From the NCBI RefSeq assembly GCF_020164495.1, contig NZ_JAIQYZ010000001.1:558001-622000 (forward strand): a stretch of 64,000 nucleotides of DNA. Direction: 5' to 3'. Made by a program: the position numbers and the translations under genes. The notes beneath the pieces were generated by a model, which had not been told where the DNA came from, made no database searches, and saw only the letters and a program-made list of their open reading frames with translations. Below are positions 30,111-40,203 of this stretch, in pieces. This stretch comes from Psychroflexus lacisalsi. GTDB taxonomy: Bacteria; Bacteroidota; Bacteroidia; Flavobacteriales; Flavobacteriaceae. Numbering within the stretch: the stretch's first letter is position 1; each line of letters opens with the position of its first letter.

Positions 30111-30447
30111 TCCAGATATTTCTGGCAAGTCTCATGATGACTGGGCCAAGACCTATCAAAACTACGATTATAGACACAAAGGAAGGAATGACTTCTAGGC
30201 CAATGAAGAAGTAAGATGTAATAAATGCCGCTACTGCAAATGCGACGCCAATTCCATAGCTTACATACATGGCTCCATAAAAGAAAGAGGGTTCGATTTT
30301 ATACTTTTGATTGCATTCTGAACAGCGTTCATGCATTTCGTAAATCTTATTGAGCTTGTAAGGGTTGGATTCCTTGTACATATCTCCCTCGTGACACACT
30401 GGACATTTTCCTGTGAAGACACTATGTAATTTTGACCCTTTCAGCAT
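30046..30447 (-). CDS. DUF983 membrane protein with a four-cysteine zinc ribbon
   Basis: The 133-residue protein has Cys15, Cys18, Cys42 and Cys45 in KCPVCHEG and RCSECNQK, a zinc-ribbon pattern, followed by two membrane helices (about residues 58-82 and 87-108). This is the DUF983 layout, of unknown function. The convergent FAD oxidoreductase gene runs 65 bases into its 3' end, so the two C-termini are encoded on opposite strands of the same DNA. Confidence 0.9.
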   Translation of the reverse strand: MLKGSKLHSVFTGKCPVCHEGDMYKESNPYKLNKIYEMHERCSECNQKYKIEPSFFYGAMYVSYGIGVAFAVAAFITSYFFIGLEVIPSFVSIIVVLIGLGPVIMRLARNIWINMFLSYDKNAKQKTSESGLD

Positions 30448-30510
30448 TATGAATAAAATTTAGCTTTGCATTACAAAAATACCAATATTTGCAAAAATTA
30501 CAGGTAACAT

Positions 30511-32421
30511 ATGCTACACATTCATAATCTTTCTATTTCTTTTGGTGGAGAGTATCTTTTTAAGGAGATCAGTTTCAAGCTGAGTGCAGGAAATAGAGTA
30601 GGTCTCATTGGAAAAAACGGCGCAGGGAAGTCGACAATGCTCAAAATTATCTCCGGTGAAATGCCTCTGGATCAGGGTCAAATTGCTAAAGACAAAGAGA
30701 TAAACATTGGCTTTCTGAAGCAGGATATTGATTTTGAAGAGGGTAGGACTGTTCTTGAAGAAGCATATGAAGCCTTTGAAGCTATAAAATCTTTTGAAGC
30801 TAAACTGGATCATATCAATCAGCAATTAGTGGAAAGGACAGATTACGAGAGTGAAGGATACAATCAACTGATGATTGATATGAACGATTATCAACATCAA
30901 TATGAAATATTAGGAGGATATAATTACCAGGGTGAGACTGAAAGAGTCCTGAAAGGTCTTGGATTTACTATTTCAGATTTTGATAAGCAAACAGATACTT
31001 TTTCTGGTGGTTGGAGAATGCGTATTGAGTTGGCAAAATTACTTCTACAAAGCAATGATATTCTGCTCTTGGATGAGCCTACTAACCACCTGGACATAGA
31101 AAGTATACTTTGGCTAGAAAGTTTTTTACAAAATTTCCCTGGGTGTGTGGTGATCGTTTCTCACGATAAGATGTTCTTGGATAATGTAACCAACAGAACT
31201 ATCGAATTATCCTTGGGTCAGATTTATGATTATAATAAGCCTTACTCAAAGTTTAAAGTCCTTAGAGAGGAATTGCGCGAACAACAATTGGCTGCACAAA
31301 AAAATCAGCAAAAAGAAATAGAGCAGACCGAGAAGTTGATTAGTAAATTTAGGGCTAAAGCAAACAAGGCCTCCATGGCACAATCCCTTATCAAAAAACT
31401 AGAGAAGACGGAAATAATTGAAGTGGATGAAGAGGATAACCAGGTGATGAACGTAAAGTTTACCAGTTCCAAAAATCCCGGTAAAGTAGTTATCGAAGCT
31501 GAAGGTTTATCTAAATCATTTGGTGACGATACTGTTTTCAAAGATGTTGATTTCCTGATTGAGAGAAATTCAAAAATTGCCTTTGTTGGTCAAAATGGAC
31601 AAGGAAAATCTACTCTAGCAAAAATCATTGTGGGAGAACTTGAGCACGGCGGAAGTATTAAACTAGGCCACAACGTAGAGATAGGATATTTTGCACAGAA
31701 TCAAGCTGAATACCTCGATGGTAATAAAACTGTTTTAGACACTATGATTGATGCTGCCAATGAAAGCAACAGGAGTCGGGTGCGTGATATTTTAGGTTCT
31801 TTTCTGTTTAGAGGAGATGATGTTACCAAATTTGTAAAAGTGCTTTCTGGAGGGGAGAGAAACCGTCTGGCTTTAGCCAAAATGTCTCTATCTCCTTTCA
31901 ATGTACTGATAATGGATGAGCCTACCAACCACCTGGATATTCAGTCTAAAAACGTTTTAAAATCAGCGCTAAATAACTTTGAAGGTACTTTAATTTTGGT
32001 TTCTCACGATAGAGATTTCCTTCAAGGTCTGGCAGATTCTGTATATGAATTCAGAAACAACACAGTAAAAGAATTTTTAGGAGACATCAACGACTACCTC
32101 AAGTACAGGGAGCTTGAATCGATGAGGGAAGTAGAGAAAAAGGATAAAAAGCAGAAGGAAGCCAAAGAAGAATCTTCAAATAAAAATGATTATGAGTTTC
32201 AAAAGAAACAAAAATCTCTTCAGAATAAACTCAGTGGTATAGAATCCAAGATTTCAAAACTTGAAAAAGAGATCAAGCAAATCGACAAGCAACTTGAGTT
32301 GAAGTATGAAGAAACTATTAGTAAAGAGAATTTCTTTGAAGACTATAATGCCAAAAAACAAAAACTAGAAACATTGATGAAGTCCTGGGAAGACCTTCAG
32401 GTAAAAATGGAAAGTCTTTAA
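30511..32421 (+). CDS. ABC-F family ATPase
   Basis: The 636-residue soluble protein has two ABC cassettes: Walker A GKNGAGKST with FSGGWRMR and LLLDEPTNHLD, and GQNGQGKST with LSGGERNR and LIMDEPTNHLD. A P-site-tRNA-interaction-type linker lies between (about residues 240-320), and a charged coiled coil forms the last 90 residues, as in Uup/YheS-like members. There are no membrane segments. Such proteins act on the ribosome or in DNA-linked processes; the exact subfamily is not settled. Confidence 0.93.
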   Translation: MLHIHNLSISFGGEYLFKEISFKLSAGNRVGLIGKNGAGKSTMLKIISGEMPLDQGQIAKDKEINIGFLKQDIDFEEGRTVLEEAYEAFEAIKSFEAKLDHINQQLVERTDYESEGYNQLMIDMNDYQHQYEILGGYNYQGETERVLKGLGFTISDFDKQTDTFSGGWRMRIELAKLLLQSNDILLLDEPTNHLDIESILWLESFLQNFPGCVVIVSHDKMFLDNVTNRTIELSLGQIYDYNKPYSKFKVLREELREQQLAAQKNQQKEIEQTEKLISKFRAKANKASMAQSLIKKLEKTEIIEVDEEDNQVMNVKFTSSKNPGKVVIEAEGLSKSFGDDTVFKDVDFLIERNSKIAFVGQNGQGKSTLAKIIVGELEHGGSIKLGHNVEIGYFAQNQAEYLDGNKTVLDTMIDAANESNRSRVRDILGSFLFRGDDVTKFVKVLSGGERNRLALAKMSLSPFNVLIMDEPTNHLDIQSKNVLKSALNNFEGTLILVSHDRDFLQGLADSVYEFRNNTVKEFLGDINDYLKYRELESMREVEKKDKKQKEAKEESSNKNDYEFQKKQKSLQNKLSGIESKISKLEKEIKQIDKQLELKYEETISKENFFEDYNAKKQKLETLMKSWEDLQVKMESL

Positions 32422-32487
32422 AATTTTATAATAGAATTAAGAAAATAGGGTTTAACTATCGGGTTTCACTAACGTCTAACAGTCACT

Positions 32488-33657
32488 ATGAGAAAAATTA
32501 TATTATATATATTGGGAGTTATTTTGTTGGTTGGAGCTGTTTTTGGAGCCAAATTTATCATCGATAGCAAGGAAGCCCCAAAATCAGAAATTCGAAAAAC
32601 AGTCAAAACTGTATTCGTGGATACTGTTCAAAATTCTACGGTTCCTATACTTATTCCTGCCAATGGAAATCTTATAGCTAAACATAGAGTGGAACTCTAT
32701 GCTGAGGTTCAAGGTGTTTTTGAGTTTAGCGCAAAGCCTTTTAGAGCCGGACAAGCTTATAAAAAAGGCCAGGCACTGATCAAAATCGACGATTTAGAAT
32801 ATAGAGCTTCTGTGCAGTCTGCAAAGAGTAATCTTTATAATCAAATAACCGCTATCATGCCAGATTTGAGATTGGATTATCCAGAGGTATATACAAAATG
32901 GCAGAAATACCTTAATGCTTTTGACATCGATAGATCGGTGCCATCGCTTCCAGAAGCTGATTCAGAGAAAGAGCGATTCTTTATAAATGGTAGAGGCATT
33001 AATACAGCTTATTATAATGTTAAAAACCTGGAAGAGCGCTTAGTGAAATATAGTATTAACGCTCCTTTTGATGGTGTATTAATTCAAGCGCTGGTAACCG
33101 AAGGTTCTCTTATAAGAAGTGGTCAGATGCTAGGTGAATACATAGATCCCAAAGTCTATGAGCTCCAGGTAGCTATTGCCAAGGACTATGCAGATCTTTT
33201 GGAGGAAGGAGAATCGGTTACACTTACTAATAATAATGAAACTCAGACTTATTCCGGGACAGTTAGTCGAATTAATGCGAGTATCGATCAGGCAACTCAA
33301 ACTGTTAGTATATTTATAGAAGTTAGAGATGCTTCGCTAAAAGAAGGGATGTACCTTAAGGCTAAGGTTGAGGCTAAAAAAGTAGAGAATGCTATCTCAA
33401 TTGACCGCAGTTTGGTCAACGATAAAAATGAGATCTTTGTAGTCAACGATACAATTCTTAGCAGTATAAAAGTTCAGCCAATTTATTTTTCAGACAAGCA
33501 AGCTGTAGTGAAAGGTATTCCGGATGGCGAGGTTATTTTAGCCAAGCAGGTTCCCGGATCATATAATGGTATGCTGGTCGAAATTGTAAGCGATGGTTTG
33601 TCCGCTAGCGAGAAAAAGAAGGACTCTACATCAGTTTCAGAATCCATTGACCAATGA
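32488..33657 (+). CDS. RND efflux periplasmic adaptor subunit
   Basis: The 389-residue protein has one N-terminal membrane anchor or uncleaved signal (about residues 5-22) and the barrel-sandwich/lipoyl halves typical of adaptors (RVELYAEVQGVFEFSAKPFR, INAPFDGVLIQALVTEGSLI). It links the inner-membrane pump to the outer-membrane channel. Its stop overlaps the pump start as ATGA at 33654-33657, which indicates translational coupling. Confidence 0.92.
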   Translation: MRKIILYILGVILLVGAVFGAKFIIDSKEAPKSEIRKTVKTVFVDTVQNSTVPILIPANGNLIAKHRVELYAEVQGVFEFSAKPFRAGQAYKKGQALIKIDDLEYRASVQSAKSNLYNQITAIMPDLRLDYPEVYTKWQKYLNAFDIDRSVPSLPEADSEKERFFINGRGINTAYYNVKNLEERLVKYSINAPFDGVLIQALVTEGSLIRSGQMLGEYIDPKVYELQVAIAKDYADLLEEGESVTLTNNNETQTYSGTVSRINASIDQATQTVSIFIEVRDASLKEGMYLKAKVEAKKVENAISIDRSLVNDKNEIFVVNDTILSSIKVQPIYFSDKQAVVKGIPDGEVILAKQVPGSYNGMLVEIVSDGLSASEKKKDSTSVSESIDQ

Positions 33658-36600
33658 GAAAAATAATATCTTATTTTATAAAATATCATGTAGCGGTCAA
33701 TGTTATGATTTTGGCCTTTATCATTTTTGGTGTTGTAGGAATGTTACGATTACAATCTTCATACTTTCCGTTGATTGAGTCGGAGATTATCAATATTAAC
33801 GTTACCTACCCAGGGGCTGCCCCGGAAGAAATTGAAGAAGGTATTGTTCTCAAGATCGAGGATAACTTAAAGGGACTGGTTGGAGTAGAGCGATTCACTT
33901 CTACATCACGAGAAAACGGCGGGAGCATCACAGTAGAAATAGATCCGGATGAGGATATTGATGTGATGTTGACCGAAGTTAAAAATGCAGTAGATCGGGT
34001 TCCCAATTTCCCCACAGGCATGGAGCCATTGGTAGTCGCTAAGCAAGAAAATATCCGAGAGACTTTCGATTACTTTGTAAGTGTGGAGGGTGTTGATCTT
34101 GCCACATTAAAGCAGATTGCCAGGCAAATGGAATACGATCTTAGAGCTATGGATGGTCTTTCGCAAATTGAAATTTCAGGTTACCCTGAAGAAGAAATTG
34201 AGATTGCTGTAGATGAAAATAACTTACTTGCCTATAACCTTACATTCGCTGAGGTTGCTCAGGCTGTATCTCGAGCCAATATTTTAACTACTGGTGGTAG
34301 TATTAAAACAGATGTTGAGGATTTTCTCATCAGAGCTGACAACCGTTCTTACTATGGAAAGGAATTAAATAATCTGATAGTAAAGTCTCAGCCCGATGGA
34401 ACTAAGGTTACTTTAGAGGATGTAGCTATAATTCGAGATCGATTTTCAGAAACCCCCAATGCTTCCTATATCAATGGAAGGGTAGCGGTAAGTGTCAATA
34501 TTTCAACGACCAATAATGAGGACCTCATGGCTGCTGCCGAAAAAGTGAGGCAGTATGTGAAAGAATTCAATGAAAAGAACGATACTATAGAAATCATCGT
34601 TGAAGATGACCGAAGCATCACCTTAAGCCAGCGTACCAATTTATTAATAGAAAATGGTGCAGTAGGTATATTTTTAGTTTTAGTATTTCTGTCCTTTTTT
34701 CTTAATACGCGTTTGGCTTTTTGGGTCGCCTTCGGGTTGCCAATTTCATTCCTAGGGATGTTTATTTTTGCAAGTGCTTTTGGGGTCACTATTAATGTAC
34801 TATCTCTTTTTGGAATGATAATCGTCATTGGTATTTTGGTTGATGATGGGATTGTCATTTCTGAAAACATATATCAGCATTATGAAATGGGTAAAAAGCC
34901 AGTTCAGGCAGCTATAGATGGCACTATGGAAGTACTTCCTCCAATCATCTCGGCGATCATAACTACGGTATTAGCCTTTTCTACCTTTTTATTCTTAGAT
35001 AGCCGTATTGGCCAGTTTTTTGGCGAAGTAAGTACTGTTGTCATCTTAACTCTTGTAGTTTCCTTAATTGAAGCATTGATCATTTTACCTGCACACATTG
35101 CTCATTCCAAAGCTTTAGTACGAGAAAAAGAAGGCGAAAAAGACAAGACTAAAGGAATTGGTAAGCTTTTCAAAAAGATGAGAAGTGTAAATGTATATGG
35201 AGACAGGGTGATGGTTTTCTTGAGAGATAAGTTTTATGAGCCTGTAGTGAGATTTACAGTTAAAAACCGGTTTATTAGTTTCGCCATTATTACTACCATG
35301 CTTATACTGACCATTGGTTCTATAATGGGAGGAGTAGTAAAGGTAACCTTATTTCCCAGTATCGCCAGTGACAGGGTGAGTATAGACCTTCTTATGCCAG
35401 AAGGGACCAACCCGCAAAAGACAGACAGCATTATCTCCATGGTTGAAGATGCAGCGATGAGAGTAAATGAAGATTTTTCAGCTAGACAAACTGGGAATAA
35501 AGAAGTGGTGCGTAATATCGTAAGGCGAGTAGGGCCAGGTAATAACAAAGCTTCTCTTCGAGTTAACCTCTTACCCGGTGAAGAACGTGACTTTGGATCT
35601 CCAGAAATCACCAATGCCATCAGAGATGAGGTAGGTGAGGTTTACGGAGTGGAGCGCCTTACGTTTGGATCTGGTGGTAATTTTGGTGGCAAGCCTGTTT
35701 CTGTCTCACTGTTGGGAAATAACCTCAACGAGCTTGAACAAGCCAAAGAAGAATTGAAAGCTATTTTAGAGGAAAATTCTACCCTTAAGGATGTTACCGA
35801 TACAGATCCCGATGGAATTAAGGAGATAACGGTTAGCCTTAAAGACGAAGCTTATGCTTTAGGATTGAACCTTGGAGAAGTGATGAGTCAGGTGAGAGCT
35901 GGATTTTTTGGACTTCAGGCACAACGCTTTCAAAGGGGTCAGGATGAAATAAGAGTGTGGGTGAGGTATGATCGTGATAATAGAGAATCCATAAATGATC
36001 TGAATGATATGCGTATTGTCACTCCAGATGGGAATCGAGTCCCTTTTGGTGAAATTGCAAGCTATTCAATTCAGAGAGGAACGGAATCGATAAGCCATTT
36101 GGATGGATTGAGAGAGATACGCGTAGAAGCAGATCTGGAAGATCCTAATGCCAGTGCGACAGATGCTATTGCAAACATTGCTGATAATATTCTGCCAAGC
36201 ATATTATCAAAATACCCTAGTGTTTCAGTTTCTTATGAAGGTCAAAACCGAGAAGCAGATAAGCTGACAGATTCTGCGAAGAAAGTAATGCCTGTAGTTC
36301 TCTTTTTGATCTATGCAGTGATCGCCTTTACTTTTAGAAGTTATAGCCAGCCATTACTATTGATGCTACTCATTCCATTCAGTATTATCGGAGTGGCCTG
36401 GGGGCATTATTTACATGGTTTCCCTGTCAATATTTTATCGCTATTAGGAATTATAGCTCTTGTAGGTATTATGGTTAATGACGGACTAGTGCTCATTGGT
36501 AAATTCAATTCTTACCTCCGGGCTGGCATGGCCTTCGATACAGCTTTAATTGAGGCAGGTAAATCGAGATTTAGAGCGATTTTCCTTACTTCCTTAACCA

Positions 36601-36917
36601 CTATTGCCGGTATAGCACCACTGCTCCTGGAACGAAGCAGACAGGCTCAGTTTCTAAAACCAATGGCTATCTCTATAGCCTACGGTATTTTTATTGCGAC
36701 TTTTTTAACCCTGTTGTTCCTGCCACTTTTACTTTCCCTGACCAATTCAGCTAAGACTAAGTCTAAGTGGTTAATGAGTGGGGAGCACGTTAGTAAAGAG
36801 TCGGTTGAGCGTGCCATAAAAGAACAAGAAGAAGAAGTGCAGCGCCAGGAAGAACTTGATAATGCAAAAAAGCAATCAGAACAGGATCAGAAACAAATTC
36901 AACATCAAGATAAATAA
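33654..36917 (+). CDS. RND efflux transporter, AcrB/MMPL-type permease
   Basis: The 1087-residue protein has the RND organisation: one N-terminal helix, a large periplasmic porter domain (YPGAAPEEIEEGIVLKIED), helices 2-6 with GIFLVLVFLSFFLNTRLAFW and GIVVDDGIVISENI-like GILVDDGIVISENIY, a second periplasmic domain, and helices 8-12 (GIALVGIMVNDGLVLIGKFN). It is a proton-driven exporter; the substrate is unknown. The C-terminus ends in a charged Glu/Gln/Lys tail of about 50 residues. Codon use near here is somewhat richer in G/C than in the ribosomal genes. Confidence 0.94.
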   Translation: MRKIISYFIKYHVAVNVMILAFIIFGVVGMLRLQSSYFPLIESEIININVTYPGAAPEEIEEGIVLKIEDNLKGLVGVERFTSTSRENGGSITVEIDPDEDIDVMLTEVKNAVDRVPNFPTGMEPLVVAKQENIRETFDYFVSVEGVDLATLKQIARQMEYDLRAMDGLSQIEISGYPEEEIEIAVDENNLLAYNLTFAEVAQAVSRANILTTGGSIKTDVEDFLIRADNRSYYGKELNNLIVKSQPDGTKVTLEDVAIIRDRFSETPNASYINGRVAVSVNISTTNNEDLMAAAEKVRQYVKEFNEKNDTIEIIVEDDRSITLSQRTNLLIENGAVGIFLVLVFLSFFLNTRLAFWVAFGLPISFLGMFIFASAFGVTINVLSLFGMIIVIGILVDDGIVISENIYQHYEMGKKPVQAAIDGTMEVLPPIISAIITTVLAFSTFLFLDSRIGQFFGEVSTVVILTLVVSLIEALIILPAHIAHSKALVREKEGEKDKTKGIGKLFKKMRSVNVYGDRVMVFLRDKFYEPVVRFTVKNRFISFAIITTMLILTIGSIMGGVVKVTLFPSIASDRVSIDLLMPEGTNPQKTDSIISMVEDAAMRVNEDFSARQTGNKEVVRNIVRRVGPGNNKASLRVNLLPGEERDFGSPEITNAIRDEVGEVYGVERLTFGSGGNFGGKPVSVSLLGNNLNELEQAKEELKAILEENSTLKDVTDTDPDGIKEITVSLKDEAYALGLNLGEVMSQVRAGFFGLQAQRFQRGQDEIRVWVRYDRDNRESINDLNDMRIVTPDGNRVPFGEIASYSIQRGTESISHLDGLREIRVEADLEDPNASATDAIANIADNILPSILSKYPSVSVSYEGQNREADKLTDSAKKVMPVVLFLIYAVIAFTFRSYSQPLLLMLLIPFSIIGVAWGHYLHGFPVNILSLLGIIALVGIMVNDGLVLIGKFNSYLRAGMAFDTALIEAGKSRFRAIFLTSLTTIAGIAPLLLERSRQAQFLKPMAISIAYGIFIATFLTLLFLPLLLSLTNSAKTKSKWLMSGEHVSKESVERAIKEQEEEVQRQEELDNAKKQSEQDQKQIQHQDK

Positions 36918-36922
36918 CCAGT

Positions 36923-38248
36923 ATGAGAGTATTTTATAAGAGCCTATTTGTGCTTTTGATAATTTTTGGGTGCTGCATTTCTTCAAACGCCCAGGGGGTT
37001 TTGAGTAAGGAAGAAGCCATCACTCAGATGCTGTCCAATAATTTTGGAATTCAGTTAGCAGAAAATCAGGTCGAGATTGCCGATAATAATCAGGGTGTAC
37101 TTAATTCTGGTTACCTTCCGTCACTTACGGGTAACGCTGGAGGTAATTATACTAAAGATGATCAGGACGTTACTTTTCGTGATGGTTCACAAGAGTCGAT
37201 AGTAGGTGCAGAAACTACACGATACAACGCCTCTGTCAATTTCAATTATACTTTATTTGACGGATTAGGCAGATTCTGGAACTACAAAAGCCTGAAAGAG
37301 CAGTACGATCTTACATCTTTAGAAGCCAGACAAACCATCGAAACCACTTTACTGCAATTGTTTACGGTTTATTATGAAGTGGCCCGCCTAACTGAAAATA
37401 AAAAGGTTTTACTACAGACGTATGAAAATACGAAACAACGATTCAAGCGCGCTGAATATAGTTTCGAATACGGTCAGGTTAACAAGCTGGATGTTCTGAA
37501 TGCTGAGGTAGATATTGTAAATGACAGTATTAATCTGATGAACAACCGTCAGCTTCTTGAAAATGCAAAGCGAGATTTAAATGTAGTTATCAACTCGGAA
37601 TTGGAACAGAAGTTTGAAGTGGATACCGTTGTGAGTTTCACCAATCAAATTCAGATTGAAAATTTCGTGAATACGTCAAGTTCGAATAACGTAAGACTGT
37701 TACAGGCTGAAAAAAATATTACAATAAGTGATTATGATTACAAGGCTAGCAAAGCTATTTTTCTTCCTACCATAGGACTTTCAGGATCCTACGGCTGGAA
37801 TGAAGGTAACTTCCCTGTGACCAGTTTTGCAACTTCCAGCACCACTACGGGGGTTTCAGGAGGCCTGAGTTTGACCTGGGATCTGTTTGATGGCGGAAGC
37901 GGCATTACTAGAATGAAAAATGCCAGGATCAATTACGACAATCAACAGCTGATTAAAGCTCAAATTAAGCAGGAAGTCAACCGTGACATATTCAATGCTC
38001 GTGGTAATTACCACACCCGACTGGAAATTCTGAAATTACAGACCCAAAACATATTTACAGCTAAAAACAATTACGAGCGCTCCAGCGAACAGTATAAACT
38101 GGGGCAGATCACTTCAGTTGAGCTTCGCCAGGCTCAGGTTAATTTGCTTAATGCGCAAACCAGCAAAAGTTTGGCTAAGTATAATGCTAAATTAGCTGAA
38201 CTGGAACTGCTGCAATTGACAGGACAGCTCTTAAATGTCGATTTTTAA
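36923..38248 (+). CDS. TolC-family outer membrane efflux protein
   Basis: The 441-residue protein has a signal peptide (about residues 1-23, SSNAQG) and two OEP repeats, each with long helices and strands (GYLPSLTGNAGGNYTKDD and AIFLPTIGLSGSYGWNEG). It should provide the trimeric exit duct for the RND pump encoded six bases upstream. The stop codon overlaps the next start as TAATG. Confidence 0.93.
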   Translation: MRVFYKSLFVLLIIFGCCISSNAQGVLSKEEAITQMLSNNFGIQLAENQVEIADNNQGVLNSGYLPSLTGNAGGNYTKDDQDVTFRDGSQESIVGAETTRYNASVNFNYTLFDGLGRFWNYKSLKEQYDLTSLEARQTIETTLLQLFTVYYEVARLTENKKVLLQTYENTKQRFKRAEYSFEYGQVNKLDVLNAEVDIVNDSINLMNNRQLLENAKRDLNVVINSELEQKFEVDTVVSFTNQIQIENFVNTSSSNNVRLLQAEKNITISDYDYKASKAIFLPTIGLSGSYGWNEGNFPVTSFATSSTTTGVSGGLSLTWDLFDGGSGITRMKNARINYDNQQLIKAQIKQEVNRDIFNARGNYHTRLEILKLQTQNIFTAKNNYERSSEQYKLGQITSVELRQAQVNLLNAQTSKSLAKYNAKLAELELLQLTGQLLNVDF

Positions 38249-38430
38249 TGTTTGAACACTATTTTCAATGCCCTTATTGTTGGGAAGACATCAGTATGCT
38301 ATTAGACCCTTCTGTAAGGAAACAAACATACGTGGAAGACTGTGAAGTTTGTTGTAATCCTATACAACTCACGGTAGCTTTTGAAGCTGAAGAATTGGTT
38401 GAATTTAGAGCGGAAGATATAGAGCAATAA
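38248..38430 (+). CDS. CPXCG family cysteine-rich zinc-ribbon protein
   Basis: The 60-residue protein has Cys8 and Cys11 in CPYC and Cys32, Cys35 and Cys36 in DCEVCCNP, matching the small Cys_rich_CPXG family. A single zinc ribbon without a signal peptide is predicted. Its function is unknown. It is fused by a one-base TAATG overlap to the TolC gene, so it is probably made with the efflux complex. Confidence 0.9.
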   Translation: MFEHYFQCPYCWEDISMLLDPSVRKQTYVEDCEVCCNPIQLTVAFEAEELVEFRAEDIEQ

Positions 38431-38513
38431 AAGTTGAAATTTTATTTTGCAGAATTAATAATTCGGCGTATATTTGCAATCCTATATTTATAACACAGGT
38501 TACAAACATATAT

Positions 38514-38586
<73 letters not shown>

Positions 38587-38593
38587 CTAAGAG

Positions 38594-38622
38594 AAAGCTT
38601 CACAGAAATGTGAGGCTTTTTT
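38594..38622 (+). terminator. Terminator after tRNA-fMet
   Basis: AAGCTTCACA (38595-38604) pairs with TGTGAGGCTT (38609-38618), with one G:T pair, around a GAAA tetraloop, followed by T residues. It starts eight bases after the tRNA. Confidence 0.88.
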
Positions 38623-38957
38623 GTGTAATACACGATGATTTTTAGACTTTGGTCTCTTACAATAGATAAAGACCTATTTTACTAAAAATTTTGATTAGGC
38701 TTAGTCTAACACTCATGAGATGAGCGATGATTTTTTTCAATTCAAGTCACTGAAAAAATCTGAAAAAAAATGAAATGCCTCAAGCTAATCATCGATTAAC
38801 ATATTACTAAACTCAAAACCTTTAATAATATGCACAGAATTATACAAATCTCTTATATGGCTTAAACTCTTGATTGATTAAAAACTGTATTGGTGGATTA
38901 AAATTCAATCACATTGGTTATTAATTATTGAATTCAAAAACGATTAAGACCTTCTTT
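38623..38957. other. Gene-free AT-rich stretch
   Basis: Between the tRNA terminator and the SPFH terminator I see no open reading frame with coding character, no tRNA and no repeat. The sequence is AT-rich with scattered A and T runs. Confidence 0.6.
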
Positions 38958-38995
38958 AAATAAAAGAACCTATCTAGTTAAGTTTAGATAGGTTC
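38958..38995 (-). terminator. Terminator of the SPFH lipoprotein gene
   Basis: GAACCTATCTA (38966-38976) pairs with TAGATAGGTTC (38985-38995) across an eight-base loop; on the minus strand the stem is followed by TTTTATTT. It lies about 35 bases beyond the stop codon of the minus-strand gene. Confidence 0.85.
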
Positions 38996-39030
38996 CAAAG
39001 CTAATTTAAAATTATCGAAATTATTTAACT

Positions 39031-39807
39031 CTAGTTCGTATTCAACATGACAGGAGCTTTGCCGTCAGTAATTATAATTTTGGCATTAGGTGATCTGCTT
39101 AACTCTCTAAAGGCTTCAATGCTTTGAAATTGAATAAGCATAGGGGACAGGCCTTCATTAATGATGGCTTGGGAGTCACGTATACCCTTAGCTTCTGCAC
39201 GTTTTCTGTTTGCCTCCTTTTCTTCCCTTTGAACTAAAAATTCCAATTCTTCAATTTGTTGCTCTGCTCTTAATTTATCTTCAATAGCAGAAGATAATCT
39301 AGAAGGAAGATTTATACTTTTAAGCAGAACAGCTTGGATATCGAATCCTTTACTTACTAATAGTTCATTCATGTCTACCTTTATAGACTCTTCAATTTCG
39401 CTCCTTTTGAGACTATGCATATCTTTTGCGAAGTATTTAGCTGAAATATTTGTAGAGGAAGATCTCAAGGTATTAATCAACACATCCCGTTCAAAGTTTT
39501 TACCAATATCTCGGATAATGTTGGGAGCCTCATTTTTATCGATATTATACAGAACCGATACTTCTGAAACAATTGTCAAACCTTCTTTAGAAGGTAATAA
39601 TAAAGTTTGTTCAACGTTGTTTGTTCTCACCAAAACCCTAAGGTAGGTCGTTGTGATTGGATTGTAGAAGCGAAATCCTTCTTCTACGGGTTCATTACTC
39701 AATTTTCCCAGACGTTGCTTTACTCCAACTTCACCTGGTCTAATGACTGCACAACTGCTTAAAAAGACAGCTGTTAGTGTCAAGCTTAAAAAAGTTTTTA
39801 GTTTCAT
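39031..39807 (-). CDS. SPFH/prohibitin-family lipoprotein
   Basis: I chose the ATG at 39807, giving 258 residues that begin MKLKTFLSLTLTAVFLSSC with a lipobox at Cys19; the frame is open further upstream but that extension is not signal-like. The SPFH domain follows (VIRPGEVGVKQRLGKLSNEP, VSEVSVLYNIDKNEAPNIIR), then a charged coiled coil at about 185-215. Prohibitin-like proteins form membrane-associated rings that control proteases. Being a lipoprotein rather than having a transmembrane anchor is a variation. It is a single-gene unit. Confidence 0.88.
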   Translation of the reverse strand: MKLKTFLSLTLTAVFLSSCAVIRPGEVGVKQRLGKLSNEPVEEGFRFYNPITTTYLRVLVRTNNVEQTLLLPSKEGLTIVSEVSVLYNIDKNEAPNIIRDIGKNFERDVLINTLRSSSTNISAKYFAKDMHSLKRSEIEESIKVDMNELLVSKGFDIQAVLLKSINLPSRLSSAIEDKLRAEQQIEELEFLVQREEKEANRKRAEAKGIRDSQAIINEGLSPMLIQFQSIEAFRELSRSPNAKIIITDGKAPVMLNTN

Positions 39808-40203
39808 TTTTTTATTAAAAGTACAGACATTTTTTATCTTATAATGATAATAAATCAATATTTAAGTAATAATTATAATTATAATTTATTTAAAAGTTGA
39901 TTTAATTGAATTATTAATAATATGTATAAATTTTTTTAATGGTTACCTAATTTCTTTATTTCATTTAAGATCTGTTATTAAATCTTAAAGAATCTCACCT
40001 AGAAAAGAATAAGGTAACTTTTAATATAAATTGCATTTAAAAGCGATTGAATGCAATTCTTAGTTTCATTTGAAAACATAAAATTGAGATCAGATTACTT
40101 AAACCTTAGTCTATTTTATTTTTAATAGTTTGCACCTGACATTAATGCAGTTGAATATTTAGGTGTTGAAAATGATCAATGCTTTTAATACTAACAATAC
40201 AAC
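39808..40203. other. AT-rich divergent intergenic region
   Basis: This 396-base region separates the minus-strand SPFH gene from the plus-strand BCCT gene and must hold both promoters. It is very AT-rich. An AGTTTGC near 40128 could belong to a -7 element of the transporter promoter, but the TTG spacing is not convincing. No small gene is seen. Confidence 0.5.

Noticed and set aside
34466-34870. A 134-codon minus-strand ORF in the RND pump gene
   Set aside because: It is antisense to a conserved membrane-domain segment. Its basic, isoleucine-rich sequence is what the complement of such codons yields.
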